Numbered from the stretch's first letter, positions 1 through 9,329 are shown. The stretch is DNA of 37,653 nt from Acidobacteriaceae bacterium (GCA_025356095.1 JANXUR010000022.1:1-37653); one strand, 5' to 3'. Notes: generated by a model from the sequence alone, not told the origin. Translations and numbers: made by a program.

Positions 1-1
1 T

Positions 2-262
2 AGCGTTGTTCGCTCACTTCGTTTGGGCGAAAAGATTGAAATCAGAGGCTTTGGCAGTTTTCGCACCCGCCAGCGAAAACCCAGAGTCGGCCGCAATCCT
101 AAAACCGGAGATCGCGTTGAGGTGCCCGCTAAGCGGATTCCTTTTTTCAAGCCCAGCAAGGAGCTTAAGGATCTGGTGAATGGCGAAGCTGTGGCCGCGG
201 CAGCTGCTGCTGCCGTGGCCGCTGCCGCCACGGCTCCTGCCGCTGAACCGCCGCAGGCTTAG
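2..262 (+). CDS. HU/IHF-family DNA-binding protein, 3' part
   Basis: Small histone-like protein that bends and compacts DNA. The frame is open to the left edge of the window, so the N-terminal dimerisation helices lie outside. What is visible is the hallmark EIRGFGSF segment, then the DNA-binding arm with the RNPKTG motif and the [12 protein letters not shown] end typical of bacterial HU/IHF chains. An Ala/Pro-rich tail of about 25 residues follows the usual end of the family; it is probably disordered. A TTG at 23 could be mistaken for a start, but it falls in the middle of the conserved fold, so the true start is upstream. HU versus IHF subunit cannot be settled from this fragment. Confidence 0.93.
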   Translation, partial: SVVRSLRLGEKIEIRGFGSFRTRQRKPRVGRNPKTGDRVEVPAKRIPFFKPSKELKDLVNGEAVAAAAAAAVAAAATAPAAEPPQA

Positions 263-290
263 CAGGGGACTAGCAACATAATTGCAAGAA

Positions 291-324
291 AAAGCGCCTA
301 CCCCGACGGGGTAGGCACTTTTTG
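291..324 (+). terminator. Bidirectional intrinsic terminator
   Basis: A perfect 9-bp stem (296-304 with 308-316, arms GCCTACCCC-type) closes a 3-base GAC loop and is followed by ACTTTTTG on the plus strand. On the minus strand the same hairpin is followed by GCGCTTTTTC. It sits between the stop of the HU-type gene and the convergent S53 protease gene, so it can end transcription from both sides. Confidence 0.9.
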
Positions 325-352
325 TTTGGGCGGAGTTAAGGTTTCACCACGC

Positions 353-3300
353 CTAGTTCACCGTGAGGCTTACGGCGACGCTGTGACTCACCGAGCCAGA
401 AGTGCCGGTCACCGTCACCGTGTACTGCCCAGGCGTTGTGCCCGGAATTATCTGCGGGGTGTTCGAACCGCCGCAAGCAGGCAGGATTGTCAAGAGTGCT
501 AGGACTGCGAGACTGCCGACGACCAGCAACACACGGCGACGGCGGCGCCCCCCTATCCCTAGAAGGAACATCCCAGCCACTCCAAAGGTCCCGCCCAGCG
601 ACCATGCGATATATTGCCCCGAGCTCGACCCTTGGTTGGGATGAACCGACGCTACGGTTTGAGGCGCAGTTGTTGTAATTGTGAGAGTGGAAGTTCCCGA
701 GCCGTTGGGCACTGAAGCGGCGGTGCATTTCGACAGATTCGGCAAGCCGCTACAGCCAAACGCCGTCGTCCCAATAAAGCCATTCAGTGGAGCGATCGTC
801 AAAGTACTTGTCGATGGCTGACCGGCTGTCACAGTGAAACTGGTCGGACTTGCAGTGAAGGTGAAGTCTCCTGCAGTGTTAACGGTCAGACTCACAGTTG
901 TCATGTGGGTCAAACCTCCGGAAACGCCAGTGATCGTAACCGTCGAAGTTCCTGTTGCGGCGGTACTGGTGGCCGCGAACGTCAGCGTACTCGACGCGAC
1001 AGTGCTGGAAGGATCTGGAGTGGCGGTGACGCCGCTCGGGAGCCCGCTTGCAGTCAGCGCCACGCTGCCTACGAAGCCGTTCAACGGGTTCACGGTGATC
1101 GTACTGGTACCACTGGTACCCTGCACCACTGTGAGGCTCGTCGGACTCGCGGAGAGTGTGAAATTGGGGGGCGGCACAGTCACCGTAAGCGATACAACTG
1201 TCGTGTGCGTCAAACTACCTGAAATACCTGTCACCGTTACGTTATACGACCCAACTGCCACAGCACTGCTCACGGTCAGCGTTAAAGTGCTGCTACTGGT
1301 CGTGCTTACGGGAGAGAACGCTGCCGTCACGCCACTTGGCATTCCACTAGCGGATAGCGCAACGGCACCAGCGAAAGTACCCATCGGGTGCACGGTAATT
1401 AGGCTCGAGCCACTACCGCCTTGGACTGCGGTCGCGCTGGTTGAGCTAAGCGAGAAGTCTGGCATCGTGAGGGTGGCATTGGCTACGGCAGAGACGCTCG
1501 AACCGAAACTGGCATCACCGGCATAACTCGCGGTGATGGCGTGAGTGCCTGCTGCCAGTGTACTCGTGCCCACCAGCACATTGCCGGTACTGTTTAGCGC
1601 CTGCGTAGTCACAGTGGCACCGTTATCGAACACCGTCAGGCTGCCGGTCGGCACACCTACACCGGATCCGCCGCCCACCGCGACGTTAAAGTACACAACG
1701 CTCCCTACCGGGCCCGAACTAAACGGGATCAGGAAGCCATTCGCATCCACCGTCTGCAGAATCAAGCTGACGCCACTGGTTTCTGCCGTCACCGTTACCG
1801 ATACTGGCGCCGAGTCGCTGGCCCCGAAGGTGGTGTCGCCCGCGTAATGCGCCACGATGCTGTTGGTGCCACCGGGCAACAGGCCTGTGCTGGTAGACAT
1901 CGTGCCGCCTGACAACGTGAAGCCATCTACGCCCTGCACAACCTGACCGCTGGAAAGCAGCGAGACATCACCAGTGGGCGTTCCTGCACCGCCCGTCGGA
2001 ACCACCGTGACCAGTACCGGAACCGACGTCCCATGAACCACGTTCACCGCGGTGCCGCCATTCAGGCTCAGGGTGGTCGTGGTGGGCGTATAAGTCACAC
2101 TGCTCCACTGATTCACTAGATTGGTAACGTTGACCGAGCCGAGGCCAGTGGCCTCGTCATACGCGACGCCCGCGTTGTACACACCAGCTGGGAAGCTGCC
2201 CGGGACGGCGTTTGTACCCACCGTAGTGTCTAGAAAGACGCACGTACTGCTCGGCGTGGCCGAAGTGCTGGAGCCGTTGCAGTTAGCGTACGTCTCACTG
2301 GCAGCGAGTTTGTAGAGCGTGTAGTTGGCCAGGCCGACCCGGCCACCCTGCTTTTGCACCACAAGCGCCATGATGCCCGCGAAAGACGGTGTAGAAGCAG
2401 ACGTGCCGCCGATACCCGCAAAGCTGATACTGCCCGCCGTGGCGCAAGAGCCGGTGATGCAAATCAGGTAAGGGTCGTGCCCTGCCGCCGAAAGCGAAAC
2501 GTCCGGCAGGGTACGAGCGTTCGCCGAAGGAATGCCCGCCACCCCAGACTGCCAGGCTGGCTTTGTGAATGCCGTGCTCGTGCCACCGCTGCCTGCGAAC
2601 AGATTGGCGCTTACGCCCGACGGACACGTGCCGACGGCGCAGCTTTCATTCCACACATCTTCGGGAATGTACGACATGGCCGAAGACAGGGTTGAGGGAT
2701 CGTTCGCGGCCTTCCAGTACTTCGCGTCATTGCCGTTTTCGTTAAACATCGTGCCGCCCACAGCGGTGTTAAACGGTGTGGAGGCCAGAATATTCACCGA
2801 ATTGCTGTTCTGCGCCAGGCTGCTGCTGGGGTTATCACAACCGGCCGCTCCACTGTCGCCAGTGGAAACAAAGTAGCTAATGCCTTGCGCAGCTGCCTGC
2901 TCGGCATTGGCCGCCGTTGCATTGATGGAGGATGACGACGCTAAAGCTTCACAGGTGCCGAAGCTTTCGGTCATGATGTCGGCAAGGTTGTTGTTGATGA
3001 TGTAGAACTCGCTCAGATCCACGCCATCGGAAACGTCGGTGGTGGCAGACACAACCAACGTCGTCTTAGCGCCCGGTGCGATGGAACTAGACCACGAAAT
3101 GTCTAGCACCGCTTCATCCTCTTCACCGCCGCCCAGGTCACCGGGATCAGGGCCCGCCAGCAACACAGTGGGCACATTGCCCGCAATGGCAAATACCGAA
3201 AAGAAGTTCTGAATGTCCGTCAAATTGATATTAGTGCGGCCTACGACCGCGATGCTGGCGCCAGCGCCATTAATGCCCGAAACGTTGGCGTTGTAAATCT

Positions 3301-4105
3301 TCTTGAAATCAGCCGGGCCCATGGCATGCAGACCCGTACTGGTGGTGAGTTCTGGACGCTGGCCGGGCACCCAGTGAGCGGTGATAGGTTCAGGCAGCAC
3401 GTGCAACTGCGGCGCTTTGCGGAAGTTGTGCAGCGACAGAAAGCCGCCAACCACTGGCGCAAGCGCGCGCGGAATCTGCGGCTCGCTCGCATTGGCCCAA
3501 TGGTCTGCGCCCTTCACGTTGAACTTGTGCATCTCGGTGTGGAAGGCAGTCTTGAGCCGCGCGGCATCGCCGGAGAACTCCACGGCGGTGCGGCCATTGG
3601 TCACTTCGATCTTTTCAAACCCCTGCGACTGCAGCCAGCCGTTGACGGCAGCCACGTCTGCATCCGAGGGCCCGAACTCGCGGCCAAACTCTTGCGGCGA
3701 CATCCACTTGTGGTACATGGGCGAGCTGGCGTTTTGCTGGTCGTCGAGCCGCGTGCGCAGAGCTTTCTCCTGATCGTCGCTCCGCTTCAGCATCAACATC
3801 ATGCGCTCAAGCCGCAGGCTGGCAGGCGCGGCACCACGGTCAAATTCGGCCCGCGCCAGCGAGTGCATGTTGCCCTTGAGCAACACCATGTCCTTGGCGT
3901 CAACGGCAGTGAGCACCCGCGACGGAATTACTGGCGGCACTACTGCTGGCACCACGGACGGCACTAGAGACGAACCCACCGGCACGCCCGACGCATTCTG
4001 TGCCTGCAAAGTAGAAGAACCGATCAAGAGGCAAAAGAGGCTAAAGCTGATAACACCAGCCAGAGAAAAGATCGCAAGTGGGCGGCGTACAGAGAAGAGG
4101 TTCAT
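353..4105 (-). CDS. Secreted S53 (kumamolisin/sedolisin) protease with Ig-like repeats and a split, membrane-anchored C-terminus
   Basis: Predicted secreted serine-carboxyl endopeptidase of 1250 residues. An N-terminal signal peptide (about 1-36, with an RR n-region and LQAQ end) precedes an S53 activation propeptide (about 65-235). The catalytic domain follows: E331 and D335 in the E-x3-D motif, oxyanion Asp D417 in STGDSG, and the nucleophile S569 in GGTSAS. Ig-like/beta-sandwich repeats run from about 675 to the end, several with a VTVTGxSG...HTTxVSLTV signature. The last repeat is interrupted at about 1166-1215 by two hydrophobic helices separated by five arginines and ending in LPACGG (see findings). 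The ATG start has GAGGA five bases upstream. Family and catalytic residues are clear; the substrate and the job of the tail are inferred. Confidence 0.93.
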   Translation of the reverse strand: MNLFSVRRPLAIFSLAGVISFSLFCLLIGSSTLQAQNASGVPVGSSLVPSVVPAVVPPVIPSRVLTAVDAKDMVLLKGNMHSLARAEFDRGAAPASLRLERMMLMLKRSDDQEKALRTRLDDQQNASSPMYHKWMSPQEFGREFGPSDADVAAVNGWLQSQGFEKIEVTNGRTAVEFSGDAARLKTAFHTEMHKFNVKGADHWANASEPQIPRALAPVVGGFLSLHNFRKAPQLHVLPEPITAHWVPGQRPELTTSTGLHAMGPADFKKIYNANVSGINGAGASIAVVGRTNINLTDIQNFFSVFAIAGNVPTVLLAGPDPGDLGGGEEDEAVLDISWSSSIAPGAKTTLVVSATTDVSDGVDLSEFYIINNNLADIMTESFGTCEALASSSSINATAANAEQAAAQGISYFVSTGDSGAAGCDNPSSSLAQNSNSVNILASTPFNTAVGGTMFNENGNDAKYWKAANDPSTLSSAMSYIPEDVWNESCAVGTCPSGVSANLFAGSGGTSTAFTKPAWQSGVAGIPSANARTLPDVSLSAAGHDPYLICITGSCATAGSISFAGIGGTSASTPSFAGIMALVVQKQGGRVGLANYTLYKLAASETYANCNGSSTSATPSSTCVFLDTTVGTNAVPGSFPAGVYNAGVAYDEATGLGSVNVTNLVNQWSSVTYTPTTTTLSLNGGTAVNVVHGTSVPVLVTVVPTGGAGTPTGDVSLLSSGQVVQGVDGFTLSGGTMSTSTGLLPGGTNSIVAHYAGDTTFGASDSAPVSVTVTAETSGVSLILQTVDANGFLIPFSSGPVGSVVYFNVAVGGGSGVGVPTGSLTVFDNGATVTTQALNSTGNVLVGTSTLAAGTHAITASYAGDASFGSSVSAVANATLTMPDFSLSSTSATAVQGGSGSSLITVHPMGTFAGAVALSASGMPSGVTAAFSPVSTTSSSTLTLTVSSAVAVGSYNVTVTGISGSLTHTTVVSLTVTVPPPNFTLSASPTSLTVVQGTSGTSTITVNPLNGFVGSVALTASGLPSGVTATPDPSSTVASSTLTFAATSTAATGTSTVTITGVSGGLTHMTTVSLTVNTAGDFTFTASPTSFTVTAGQPSTSTLTIAPLNGFIGTTAFGCSGLPNLSKCTAASVPNGSGTSTLTITTTAPQTVASVHPNQGSSSGQYIAWSLGGTFGVAGMFLLGIGGRRRRRVLLVVGSLAVLALLTILPACGGSNTPQIIPGTTPGQYTVTVTGTSGSVSHSVAVSLTVN

Positions 4106-4218
4106 TCAATCCTCACACTGAAGTTGCTTGCAAACACGGTGCCGTGGAACACGGAAGGTAGCCTTCCATTTAGAAGAAACAGGGGACCCGGGAGACAAAA
4201 TCAGTTACAGCTAGACTA

Positions 4219-4248
4219 ACCATGCGCCTACGCCGCTAGTCCTGTCAA
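4219..4248 (-). promoter_or_regulatory. Candidate promoter of the S53 protease gene
   Basis: The minus strand shows a perfect TTGACA -35 box (4243-4248) in the 245-base gap between sppA and the S53 protease gene. The -10 at 17-18 bases is poor (GCATGG or CATGGT), so this needs an activator or is fortuitous. The leader between it and the start contains two small inverted repeats, GGAAGG/CCTTCC near 4155-4169 and CACGG/CCGTG near 4136-4147. Confidence 0.35.
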
Positions 4249-4350
4249 GCCCATGGGTAAAGGCGTCGAAGCGCCTCACCGTTCTGGCACTTGTCGCCCC
4301 GCGACCTTCGCCGAGATCGCCAGCCCAACTGCGGCCGCGCGATTGCCGCA

Positions 4351-5505
4351 CTATTCCCACATATAGTAAAAACCCGGATGCCGTTCTTCTAATAGTTGAT
4401 GCGCCTGAGCAGGCAGAAGGTTGGATAGATCGCCATTCACTACGTCCAGCAGCGTGCGGCGCTTTTCACTGGGGCGCACGATATTCGGCTCGCCCGTTAT
4501 CCCCACCTCTTTGGCTGTGGCCTTCACCACGCCGTCAAAGTCTGAGATGCCATCAATCAGGCCGAGCGCCTTGGATTGCTCACCCGTCCACACCCGCCCG
4601 GTCGCCAGATCCGCCACCGTCTTTTCGTTCAGCTTGCGGCCATCGGCCACGGCATGGATAAACTGCCCCTTCATGTTGTCAATCAGGCCCTGCATGTAGG
4701 CGACTTCATTGGGCGTCAGGTCACGGGTGGGAGTGCCAGTGTCCTTAAACTCGCCGGTCTTGATAATTACCGACTTCAGTTTGGCCCACTTCAGCAGGTC
4801 GCCGTAGTTGATCCATTCAGTAATCACGCCAATCGAGCCGACGATGGAGCCGTTGTCCGCGTAGATTTTGTTGGTGCCAGAGGCGACATAGTACGCGCCT
4901 GACGCGCCCACCGACTCAATCGAGGTGACGATAAGCTTCTTCTTCTCATCGCGGATGCGGCGCACCGCGCGGTACAGTTCCTCAGACGCAGCCACTCCGC
5001 CACCGGGTGAATTCACGTGCAGGATGATGGCCTTCACCGAGTCATCATCGGCATAACTCTTAAGCTGCTCGCTCACCTGCGTGGGGCTAAGGATGACGCC
5101 GGTCAAATCCACCACAGCGATTTTGCCGCCAAAACTGAGGCTGGCACTGTGCTTGCCATCTTCTTGCAAGGTCAGATACACCAGCGTGAACACCGCCAGC
5201 ACAAACAACGCGAAGGCAGCACCACCCGCCAACAGCCACACCCACAGGCGCGACTTTTTCGCAGGCGGCGGCGCGGGCGGAGCATAGCTTACCGACGCGG
5301 CAAACACGGGCGGAGGCGGCGGTGGGGGCGGCGCAAATACTGCCGCAGGCGCCTCATGCGGAGGATAGGCTTCCGGGTTGCCCGATGACTCCGGCACGTT
5401 TGATACTTTCGACTCATTTGCTTGGTTTGCTTGGTTTGCTTGGTTCGCTTGGTTCGCTTCGTTCGCTTCGTTCGCTTCGTTCGGCGGCAGAATACTATCG
5501 GACAT
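4351..5505 (-). CDS. sppA: Signal peptide peptidase SppA, short form (S49 family)
   Basis: Membrane-anchored serine protease that degrades cleaved signal peptides and other membrane-embedded fragments. The 384-residue protein has a low-complexity cytosolic N-terminus, a single transmembrane helix at 86-113, then one S49 domain facing outward. The catalytic Ser is S202 in GASGAYY and the general base Lys is K254 in GEFKD; the 52-residue spacing matches the Ser/Lys dyad of Bacillus-type short SppA. Residues 9-31 are a tandem NEA/NQA repeat and 59-66 a run of eight prolines; neither belongs to the family core. AAGGTG lies seven bases before the ATG. The export operon starts upstream on the same strand with a 72-base gap. 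Confidence 0.93.
   Translation of the reverse strand: MSDSILPPNEANEANEANQANQANQANQANESKVSNVPESSGNPEAYPPHEAPAAVFAPPPPPPPPVFAASVSYAPPAPPPAKKSRLWVWLLAGGAAFALFVLAVFTLVYLTLQEDGKHSASLSFGGKIAVVDLTGVILSPTQVSEQLKSYADDDSVKAIILHVNSPGGGVAASEELYRAVRRIRDEKKKLIVTSIESVGASGAYYVASGTNKIYADNGSIVGSIGVITEWINYGDLLKWAKLKSVIIKTGEFKDTGTPTRDLTPNEVAYMQGLIDNMKGQFIHAVADGRKLNEKTVADLATGRVWTGEQSKALGLIDGISDFDGVVKATAKEVGITGEPNIVRPSEKRRTLLDVVNGDLSNLLPAQAHQLLEERHPGFYYMWE
5413..5481 (-). repeat. In-frame 9-bp tandem repeat in sppA
   Basis: Seven full and one partial 9-base units encode Asn-Glu-Ala three times, then Asn-Gln-Ala four times, then Asn-Glu. The units are near-identical in DNA, which suggests recent slippage. Length changes by whole units keep the reading frame, so alleles would differ only in the cytosolic tail. 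Confidence 0.9.
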
Positions 5506-5577
5506 GAGTCACACCTTGATCGCGGCCAAGCGGTGACCGGGATAGCGTGAGTGTAGCAGTTTTCAGCGAAACGAACC

Positions 5578-6690
5578 CTAAAGCGTCCGCCGGAACAGAG
5601 GCACGGCGAGCAGGCCGGCCACTAGCGCAAAGCCGCCGAGGAAGGCGAAGTCCGGCCATACCGCTGCCCAACCGGCGTCCTTTAAAAGCAGGGATTTCAA
5701 CGAGTGCACTGCATAAGTGAAGGGATCCACCCGGGCAATCCATTGCAGCCATGTGGGGAAAGCCTGAATGGGATAGATCGCGCCGCTGGGAAAGAACAGT
5801 AGCGTGTTCAGAATGCCGAAGACCGCACGCGGCACCAAGGGGTCATCCACCCGCACCAACAGCAAGAACATCATGGTGTTAAACGCGGCGGAGATGCAGA
5901 CGATAGCGGTGAGCAATAGCAGCAGCTTCGAGGGGTCGAAAATACTACTTACCCCAGCCAGCAGCGAACCAATAATCGTAATCGTGATCCCAGACATTAC
6001 TGCCTTCACTGCCCCGGCAATGTTGAGTCCGAAGATCAGCTCGAACTTGCTAATCGGCGTCACCAGATAGCCTTCGTGGACGCCTCGGGCCTTGTCGTCA
6101 ATATATAAAATTCCGCCACCAATCATCACTGAGACAAACATAGCCAACGCAATCGAGCCCGGCAGTAAGTACTTCATGTACTCAATGTAAGGATATAGTT
6201 CCACAATCTCCAGCACCGATTGCTCTAGAAGACGCGGTTCAATTTGTGGCTGGTTCAACGCCTCGACGATCTGGCCAACATGGTCGGTAAAGGTCGAGCT
6301 CATGAAGTTATCAGAATTATCTACAATCAGCGCGATACGGGGATGGTTTTTTTCGTAAACCCGGCGAGAGTAGTCTGGTGGAATCACAATCGCACCTTGT
6401 ATCTTCCCGATGCGGACGTCTTCCATCGCGGCGCGTTCGTTGTCGTAAGTAAGCGGCACAAAGGTACGCAGGTTGGCGCGCACAGAATCCACGGCCTCAT
6501 GGATGCGCAGCGCTTGGGTGCCCCGGTCTTGATCTACAATGCCTATTTTTGCGTCGCGAATCTTGCCGCCAAACGCATTGCCCAGCACAATCAGTTGCAC
6601 CAGCGGAAAGACCATGGACATCATCATAAGAAACGGCGAGCGGAAGAACTTCCGCATCTCCCGCTCGATGATGGCAAACATCCGGTTCAT
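5578..6690 (-). CDS. ABC-2 type transporter permease
   Basis: Inner-membrane permease of a drug/lipid-type exporter, resembling the YbhS/YbhR/YhhJ group. The 370-residue protein starts with a short cytosolic helix, a first membrane segment at about 20-38, a long extracytoplasmic domain (about 45-175), and a cluster of about five membrane helices to the C-terminus. This is the usual ABC-2 layout with the large loop after helix 1. It lies 69 bases after the ATPase gene and is the last gene of the operon. AGGAG lies three bases before the ATG. Only one permease is present, so the transporter probably works with a permease homodimer. The substrate is unknown. Confidence 0.9.
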   Translation of the reverse strand: MNRMFAIIEREMRKFFRSPFLMMMSMVFPLVQLIVLGNAFGGKIRDAKIGIVDQDRGTQALRIHEAVDSVRANLRTFVPLTYDNERAAMEDVRIGKIQGAIVIPPDYSRRVYEKNHPRIALIVDNSDNFMSSTFTDHVGQIVEALNQPQIEPRLLEQSVLEIVELYPYIEYMKYLLPGSIALAMFVSVMIGGGILYIDDKARGVHEGYLVTPISKFELIFGLNIAGAVKAVMSGITITIIGSLLAGVSSIFDPSKLLLLLTAIVCISAAFNTMMFLLLVRVDDPLVPRAVFGILNTLLFFPSGAIYPIQAFPTWLQWIARVDPFTYAVHSLKSLLLKDAGWAAVWPDFAFLGGFALVAGLLAVPLFRRTL

Positions 6691-6759
6691 GTGCTCCTGC
6701 CTTCCTTCTCGCCCGCTGTAAGCAAGTTACTTTGCAGTAACTATATTTCCGTTAGAAAG

Positions 6760-7776
6760 CTAGCGGCTTGGTCGCTCTGGCATTTGGTATACCGTCTTCA
6801 CTAAGTCGTCACGTAACTGCCGCCCGGTGTAGTGCACAAATACATCATCGAGCGTGGTGCTTTGCACCGTCAGCGACTTTACTTCTACCCCGAGAGTAAC
6901 TGCCAACTCCACTAATGCGACAGTCGTCTTGGAAGCGGTAGCCGTAAGCAGCCGGTACATCGCTGCCCCTTCGTGTTGCACTGCTGTAATCCCGGGCAGC
7001 GCTTTCAACTTCTCTTCCCAATCGGCGGGTGCATTCAGGAATTGCGCCTCAATCACGCTTTCGCCGGGCACGCTGTGCTTCAGGTTACTGGGTGTATCCA
7101 GCGCTACCAGCTTGCCATGATCCACAATGGCGATGCGGTCGCACAAACGGTCGGCTTCGTCCATGTAGTGCGTAGTGATGAGCACCGTCAGCTTGCGCTT
7201 GGCTTTGATGTTCATCAACATCTCCCACACCGCCACGCGCGATACCGGGTCGAGGCCGGTGGTAGGCTCGTCCAGAAAGAATACCCGCGGATCATGCACC
7301 AATCCGCGCGCAATTTCCAGCCGCCGCCTCATACCGCCAGAGAGCGTCTTAGTCTGGGCGTTGCGCCACTTAGTCAAATCCACTAACTCCAGTAACTCGG
7401 CAATCGTCTCTTTGCGGCCCTGCCGCGGCACGTCATAAAGCTTGGCGTAGATAGACATGTTCTCTTCCAGCGTCAGGTCGGGATCGCTGGTCATGGCCTG
7501 CGGAATCACGCCAATCGCCCGACGGGCCGCATCGGGATCCTGACTCACGTCGTGACCCTCGATGCGCGCCAGCCCCGCAGTAATTGGGATCAAAGTTGTC
7601 ATCATGCGGATGAGCGTACTCTTACCTGCGCCGTTCGGCCCCAGCAGCCCGAAGATTTCGCCCTCTTTTACGGCAAAAGAAACGTCATTCACGGCCGTAA
7701 AGTCGCCATACTTCTTGACGATGTTCACGACCTCGATGGCATTGCCGTTGGCGGCTGCGGCAGGCGGTGGCGTCAC
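6760..7776 (-). CDS. ABC transporter ATP-binding protein (DrrA/YbhF-like)
   Basis: ATPase subunit powering the neighbouring ABC-2 permease. It has Walker A GPNGAGKST (46-54), signature LSGGM (145-149), Walker B VFFLDE (165-170) and switch His in TTHYMDEAD (H203), then a C-terminal domain of about 110 residues typical of drug-exporter ATPases. The start is GTG; it overlaps the stop of the adaptor gene by four bases (GTGA) and has GGAG eight bases upstream, which points to translational coupling. Only one nucleotide-binding domain is present, unlike the double-domain YbhF and RbbA. Confidence 0.95.
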   Translation of the reverse strand: MTPPPAAAANGNAIEVVNIVKKYGDFTAVNDVSFAVKEGEIFGLLGPNGAGKSTLIRMMTTLIPITAGLARIEGHDVSQDPDAARRAIGVIPQAMTSDPDLTLEENMSIYAKLYDVPRQGRKETIAELLELVDLTKWRNAQTKTLSGGMRRRLEIARGLVHDPRVFFLDEPTTGLDPVSRVAVWEMLMNIKAKRKLTVLITTHYMDEADRLCDRIAIVDHGKLVALDTPSNLKHSVPGESVIEAQFLNAPADWEEKLKALPGITAVQHEGAAMYRLLTATASKTTVALVELAVTLGVEVKSLTVQSTTLDDVFVHYTGRQLRDDLVKTVYQMPERPSR

Positions 7777-8831
7777 TTCAATTTCTCCGGCCCCACCAAG
7801 ACTTCCGCCGTCATGCCGGGCACAAAGATTTTCTTCGAGTTGTCCAGCCGGACCTTGAGCGCAAGCGTCTTGATGTCGCGCTTGCGACGGCCCACGTCGC
7901 GCTGCGTGGCGAAGTCGCCCTCCGCTGCCTTGAAGAACACCTTGCCTTCAGTGACGCTGCCGCCGGGAGTGCGGATGCGCAGCGTCTCGCCCAGCGCGAT
8001 GTGGTCGGCATCCGTCTCTGGAATCCCCACGCGCACCCAGGTGTCGGTAAGATCCACCACCGTGACGATCGCTTGCCCGGGCTGCACCACTTCGCCCTCT
8101 CGCGCGGCGCGCACGGAAACAATGCCATTCACCGGCGAAATGATTTTCGTGTAACCCAAACGAATCGCCGCTTGGCTCTTCATTGCTTCGGCATTTCGCA
8201 TGTCAGCCCGAGTGGCAGCCACGATGCTTTGCGCTGCGTGGGCCTGATGCGTGCGGGCTTCGGCCGTCTTGATATCTGCCTGAGCCGAACGGATCTGATC
8301 CCTAAGCGACTGCACCTTCTGCTGCTGCGCCCGCAGAGTCGCTTGCGAGCGGTCTTTATCCTGCTGCGATGCAACACCCGAGCTGGCCAGCGCGAGCGTG
8401 CGGTCGTCATCTTGCTTGAGCCGGTCGAGGTCGGCCTGAGCTGAGGCAAGCTCGGCGCGAGCCGCTTCGTACCGCGCGTACGCACCTGTGACCGCGCTCG
8501 CGGTCTCGCCCTTCGCCTGCTCCTCCTCGGCCACGGTCATTTGCACCTTGTGTTCGAGGCTTGCGATGGTTTCTGTCGCGGCCCGTTCCTGCGCCTGCAA
8601 CTCTGCCGTGTCCAGTTCGGCGATCACGTCGCCAGCCTTCACCTCGGCACCCTCCTGCAACGTGAGTTTCTCAATGCGCCCAGCTACCCGCGCACTCACC
8701 ACCACCTGATTGGCATCCACGGTACCAATCAGCACCAAATCCTTCGAGGTATCGGTGGAGAACCAGTAGTAGGCAAATGCGCCCATCACTAAGACCAATA
8801 GAATGACGGCAAAACGATTACGCGGACTCAT
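7773..8831 (-). CDS. HlyD-family periplasmic adaptor (membrane fusion protein)
   Basis: Adaptor that links the inner-membrane exporter to an outer-membrane channel. The 352-residue protein has an N-terminal membrane anchor (about 7-24), a biotinyl-lipoyl-like half (VSARVAGRIEKL...GAEVKAGDVIAELD), a long Ala/Gln/Glu-rich coiled coil (about 75-215), the second lipoyl half (IISPVNGIVSVRAAREGEVVQPGQ) and a beta-barrel domain. It is the first gene of the adaptor-ATPase-permease operon, as in the YbhG and YhiI systems. AAGGAG lies eight bases before the ATG. No TolC-type channel gene is in the window, so a shared channel elsewhere is likely. Confidence 0.93.
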   Translation of the reverse strand: MSPRNRFAVILLVLVMGAFAYYWFSTDTSKDLVLIGTVDANQVVVSARVAGRIEKLTLQEGAEVKAGDVIAELDTAELQAQERAATETIASLEHKVQMTVAEEEQAKGETASAVTGAYARYEAARAELASAQADLDRLKQDDDRTLALASSGVASQQDKDRSQATLRAQQQKVQSLRDQIRSAQADIKTAEARTHQAHAAQSIVAATRADMRNAEAMKSQAAIRLGYTKIISPVNGIVSVRAAREGEVVQPGQAIVTVVDLTDTWVRVGIPETDADHIALGETLRIRTPGGSVTEGKVFFKAAEGDFATQRDVGRRKRDIKTLALKVRLDNSKKIFVPGMTAEVLVGPEKLK

Positions 8832-9329
8832 CTACGAGCTCCTTGCGGCGGGGCTGGAACGCGAGTAAACACAGCAGCGGAAACAAATTCGAGAACCGAC
8901 GGGCTGGGCTCCACGTGCAAATTTTATTGAACACTGGTTTGCTAAATGATGTCAGAGCTACGGCCATTTCGCAAACCGCCACCCTGCCCCCACTTTCACC
9001 GCCGTAATATTTGAGAATCCTGTGACGCTCGCCGCAGCCACCGCTGCGACTACGACCAAAATTCGGCGGTGGCAACGCAGCAGGAGCCTCATGACCACGC
9101 ATCTTGGCTCCAAGGCGTATTTGGCGCGGTGTGGCGACAGTTCTCACCATGCTGGAACTCGGAAGCGACGCTTCCCCATTGCTGGGAGCCGGGTTCCCAT
9201 GCCCCTGCCCGCCTCCTTCCCCCTCTGCTTTCGCATCTCTTTTCGCGTCTTTTCTAGCCTCTTCCCATTGCGGCCAGGCTGGCACTGCGCTACACTCAGG
9301 CTTCCCTTTATCAAACGGAGAACGCCCTT
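8832..9329. other. Gene-free divergent control region
   Basis: This 498-base stretch separates the exporter operon (-) from the kinase gene (+). The exporter-proximal part (about 8910-8960) is AT-rich and holds GCAAA and TTTGC arms about 16 bases apart, a possible but weak operator. The kinase-proximal end holds a credible promoter. Open frames cross it on both strands, but none shows a recognisable motif or a start with a ribosome binding site, so I annotate no gene. Confidence 0.6.
9268..9296 (+). promoter_or_regulatory. Candidate sigma70-type promoter of the kinase gene
   Basis: TTGCGG (9268-9273) and TACACT (9291-9296) are separated by exactly 17 bases. Transcription would start near 9303, leaving a leader of about 27 bases with GGAG at 9317-9320. 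Confidence 0.45.

Noticed and set aside
834-1526. 230-codon plus-strand frame opposite the Ig-like repeats
   Set aside because: Its Val/Leu/Thr repeats mirror the repeated protease domain on the other strand.
4106-4350. Possible RNA gene between sppA and the S53 protease gene
   Set aside because: Only short stems are seen; no tRNA cloverleaf or known RNA motif could be drawn.
8915-8955. Operator formed by GCAAA and TTTGC arms upstream of the exporter operon
   Set aside because: Arms of five bases with a long spacer are expected often by chance, and no regulator gene is adjacent.
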